From Bacteroidota bacterium (GTDB taxonomy: Bacteria; Bacteroidota; Rhodothermia; Balneolales; HLUCCA01): DNA of 7,884 nucleotides. The notes under the pieces were generated by a model, which was not told the origin of the DNA, did not search any database, and was given only the letters and a program-made list of their open reading frames with translations. Shown in pieces: positions 6,887 to 7,884 of the stretch (its first letter is position 1; every line of letters begins with the position of its first letter). Made by a program: the position numbers and the translations under genes. Location of the stretch: the NCBI GenBank assembly GCA_003448835.1, contig DLXM01000100.1, positions 1-7,884 on the forward strand, in the 5' to 3' direction.

Positions 6887-7884
6887 TTATCCACCAATTA
6901 CACGGAGTTTGGCAAATTTTAAAGCCAATTTTTTTTGTCCGTGATTTTGGAAAACTACCACAATCCTTGTATCAGATCCCTGACCTTCTTTATTGATGAT
7001 TTTTCCCTGACCAAATTTTTCATGTTCAACGAACATTCCAACGCGCAATTCGGAGACTGAGTCGTCGTAAATAATTCGTTGTACATTTGATGCAGAGGGT
7101 GTAGAAGGTGATTTTTGGACAACTTTTGAACTACTTTTTGATGGGTATCCATTCGATACCGGTTTTTTGTAATCGTATTCTACGAATGTGCCGGATCTGG
7201 TATGACTCAAAGAATCTTGTCTTTGATTAATTGTAGATCCATTTTCATTCCTAACAACACCTGGATCAACTTCATCCAAAAATCTGGATCTGATTCCCGG
7301 TTTTTCTTCACCAAATTTATATCTGCTTCGTGCAAAACTAAAGAATAGTTCTTTTTGAGCCCGGGTAATTGCTACATAAAAGAGTCTGCGTTCTTCTTCA
7401 ATATCTGCATCTTCACCATTTCGTCCACCAATTGGAAATAATTCTTCTTCAAGTCCGGCGATAAATACGACCGGGAATTCTAATCCTTTAGAAGCATGTA
7501 CTGTCATTAATGTGATAGCAGGAACATCTGCTTCCATATTATCTACATCAGAAACCAAACTGACTTCCTGTAAAAAAGCACTTAAAGACGCATTTTCACG
7601 AGATTTTTCGAAATATGAAATCGCATTCAAGAGCTCCATCACGTTTTCACGTCTACCCAGTGATTCCTGAGTGTTTTCTTCGACAAACTGCTTTACATAT
7701 CCTGTTTTTTCCAATAACTGACGTGTGGTTTCAACGATAGAATCGGTCTCTAACATTTTAGAACATTCACTCAGGATTTCGGTAAATTCGCGCAACTTAG
7801 CCTGTGCCGGTTTGTACACATCGGTGAGATTTTTTTCCTCATGGATGTAACTCCAAAGTGAAACATTTTCAGCTCTGGAGTTTG
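6887..7884 (-). CDS. uvrD: UvrD/PcrA-type DNA helicase, C-terminal part (5' end cut by window edge)
   Basis: Superfamily 1A 3'-5' DNA helicase that removes the incised strand and UvrC in nucleotide excision repair and clears protein-DNA blocks. The last 331 residues or so are visible. The frame is open to the right edge and begins N-S-R-A-E-N, a conserved block in this family, so the GTG at 7817-7819 is not the start. Motif V (MTVHASKGLEFPVVFI) is encoded at about 7460-7507 and motif VI (RRLFYVAITRAQKEL, with its ATP-contacting Arg) at about 7349-7399. A Ser/Pro/Lys-rich linker follows. The C-terminal block (VGMFVEHEKFGQGKI...KLALKFAKLRVI, about 6896-7048) is the Tudor-like domain that in PcrA/UvrD binds RNA polymerase. 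That domain favours PcrA/UvrD over Rep or RecB. Walker A and motifs Ia-IV lie outside the window. It is followed by the barrel-protein gene. Confidence 0.95.
   Translation of the reverse strand, partial: NSRAENVSLWSYIHEEKNLTDVYKPAQAKLREFTEILSECSKMLETDSIVETTRQLLEKTGYVKQFVEENTQESLGRRENVMELLNAISYFEKSRENASLSAFLQEVSLVSDVDNMEADVPAITLMTVHASKGLEFPVVFIAGLEEELFPIGGRNGEDADIEEERRLFYVAITRAQKELFFSFARSRYKFGEEKPGIRSRFLDEVDPGVVRNENGSTINQRQDSLSHTRSGTFVEYDYKKPVSNGYPSKSSSKVVQKSPSTPSASNVQRIIYDDSVSELRVGMFVEHEKFGQGKIINKEGQGSDTRIVVVFQNHGQKKLALKFAKLRVIGG

Noticed and set aside
7817..7819. GTG at 7819 as the start of a short helicase fragment
   Set aside because: The frame continues to the right edge with conserved UvrD residues (NSRAEN...). 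The gene is cut by the edge, not a stand-alone C-terminal protein.
1..7884. CRISPR array, tRNA/rRNA, insertion sequence, attachment site or defence island
   Set aside because: I saw no regularly spaced repeats, no RNA-gene signatures, no transposase or integrase, and no terminal inverted repeats. Nearly all the sequence is accounted for by four housekeeping genes and one envelope protein.

Overview
This is an AT-rich bacterial chromosome segment made of housekeeping genes. Its protein styles point to the FCB assemblage (Bacteroidota, Balneolota/Rhodothermota, Chlorobiota/Ignavibacteria or Marinimicrobia-like). The reasons are an outer-membrane barrel protein with a GMGDTG...NPANL N-terminus, Lon with an acidic N-terminal extension ahead of the LPILPLKNTVLFPGVVIP block, an RsgA beginning like 'KSTGSWY', and no recognisable Shine-Dalgarno sequence at any visible start. 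Placement below that level is inference.

Layout: a 5'-truncated DNA polymerase I gene (polA) runs rightward from the left edge to 1685. Everything else runs leftward. In transcription order these are the 3' part of a UvrD/PcrA helicase gene (cut by the right edge, stop at 6887), an uncharacterised secreted/outer-membrane beta-barrel protein (6813-5302), the Lon protease gene (5139-2656) and the ribosome-assembly GTPase gene rsgA (2604-1690). polA and rsgA converge with only 4 bp between their stop codons.

The genes serve replication/repair (polA, uvrD), protein quality control (lon), small-subunit maturation (rsgA) and the envelope (the barrel protein). The first two functions meet in nucleotide excision repair, where UvrD removes the incised strand and Pol I fills the gap. 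Otherwise the clustering looks like ordinary chromosomal linkage, not a dedicated system.

There is no gene-free stretch above 300 bases. The largest spacer, 162 bp between the barrel gene and lon, holds a nested set of dyad symmetries and a plausible lon promoter. I see no CRISPR array, tRNA, rRNA, transposon or phage feature, and I found no convincing new defence or mobile system. The items most worth a second look are a shared 12-base element just before two SD-less starts, the dyad cluster upstream of lon, the uncharacterised barrel protein, and a proline in the Pol I O-helix.
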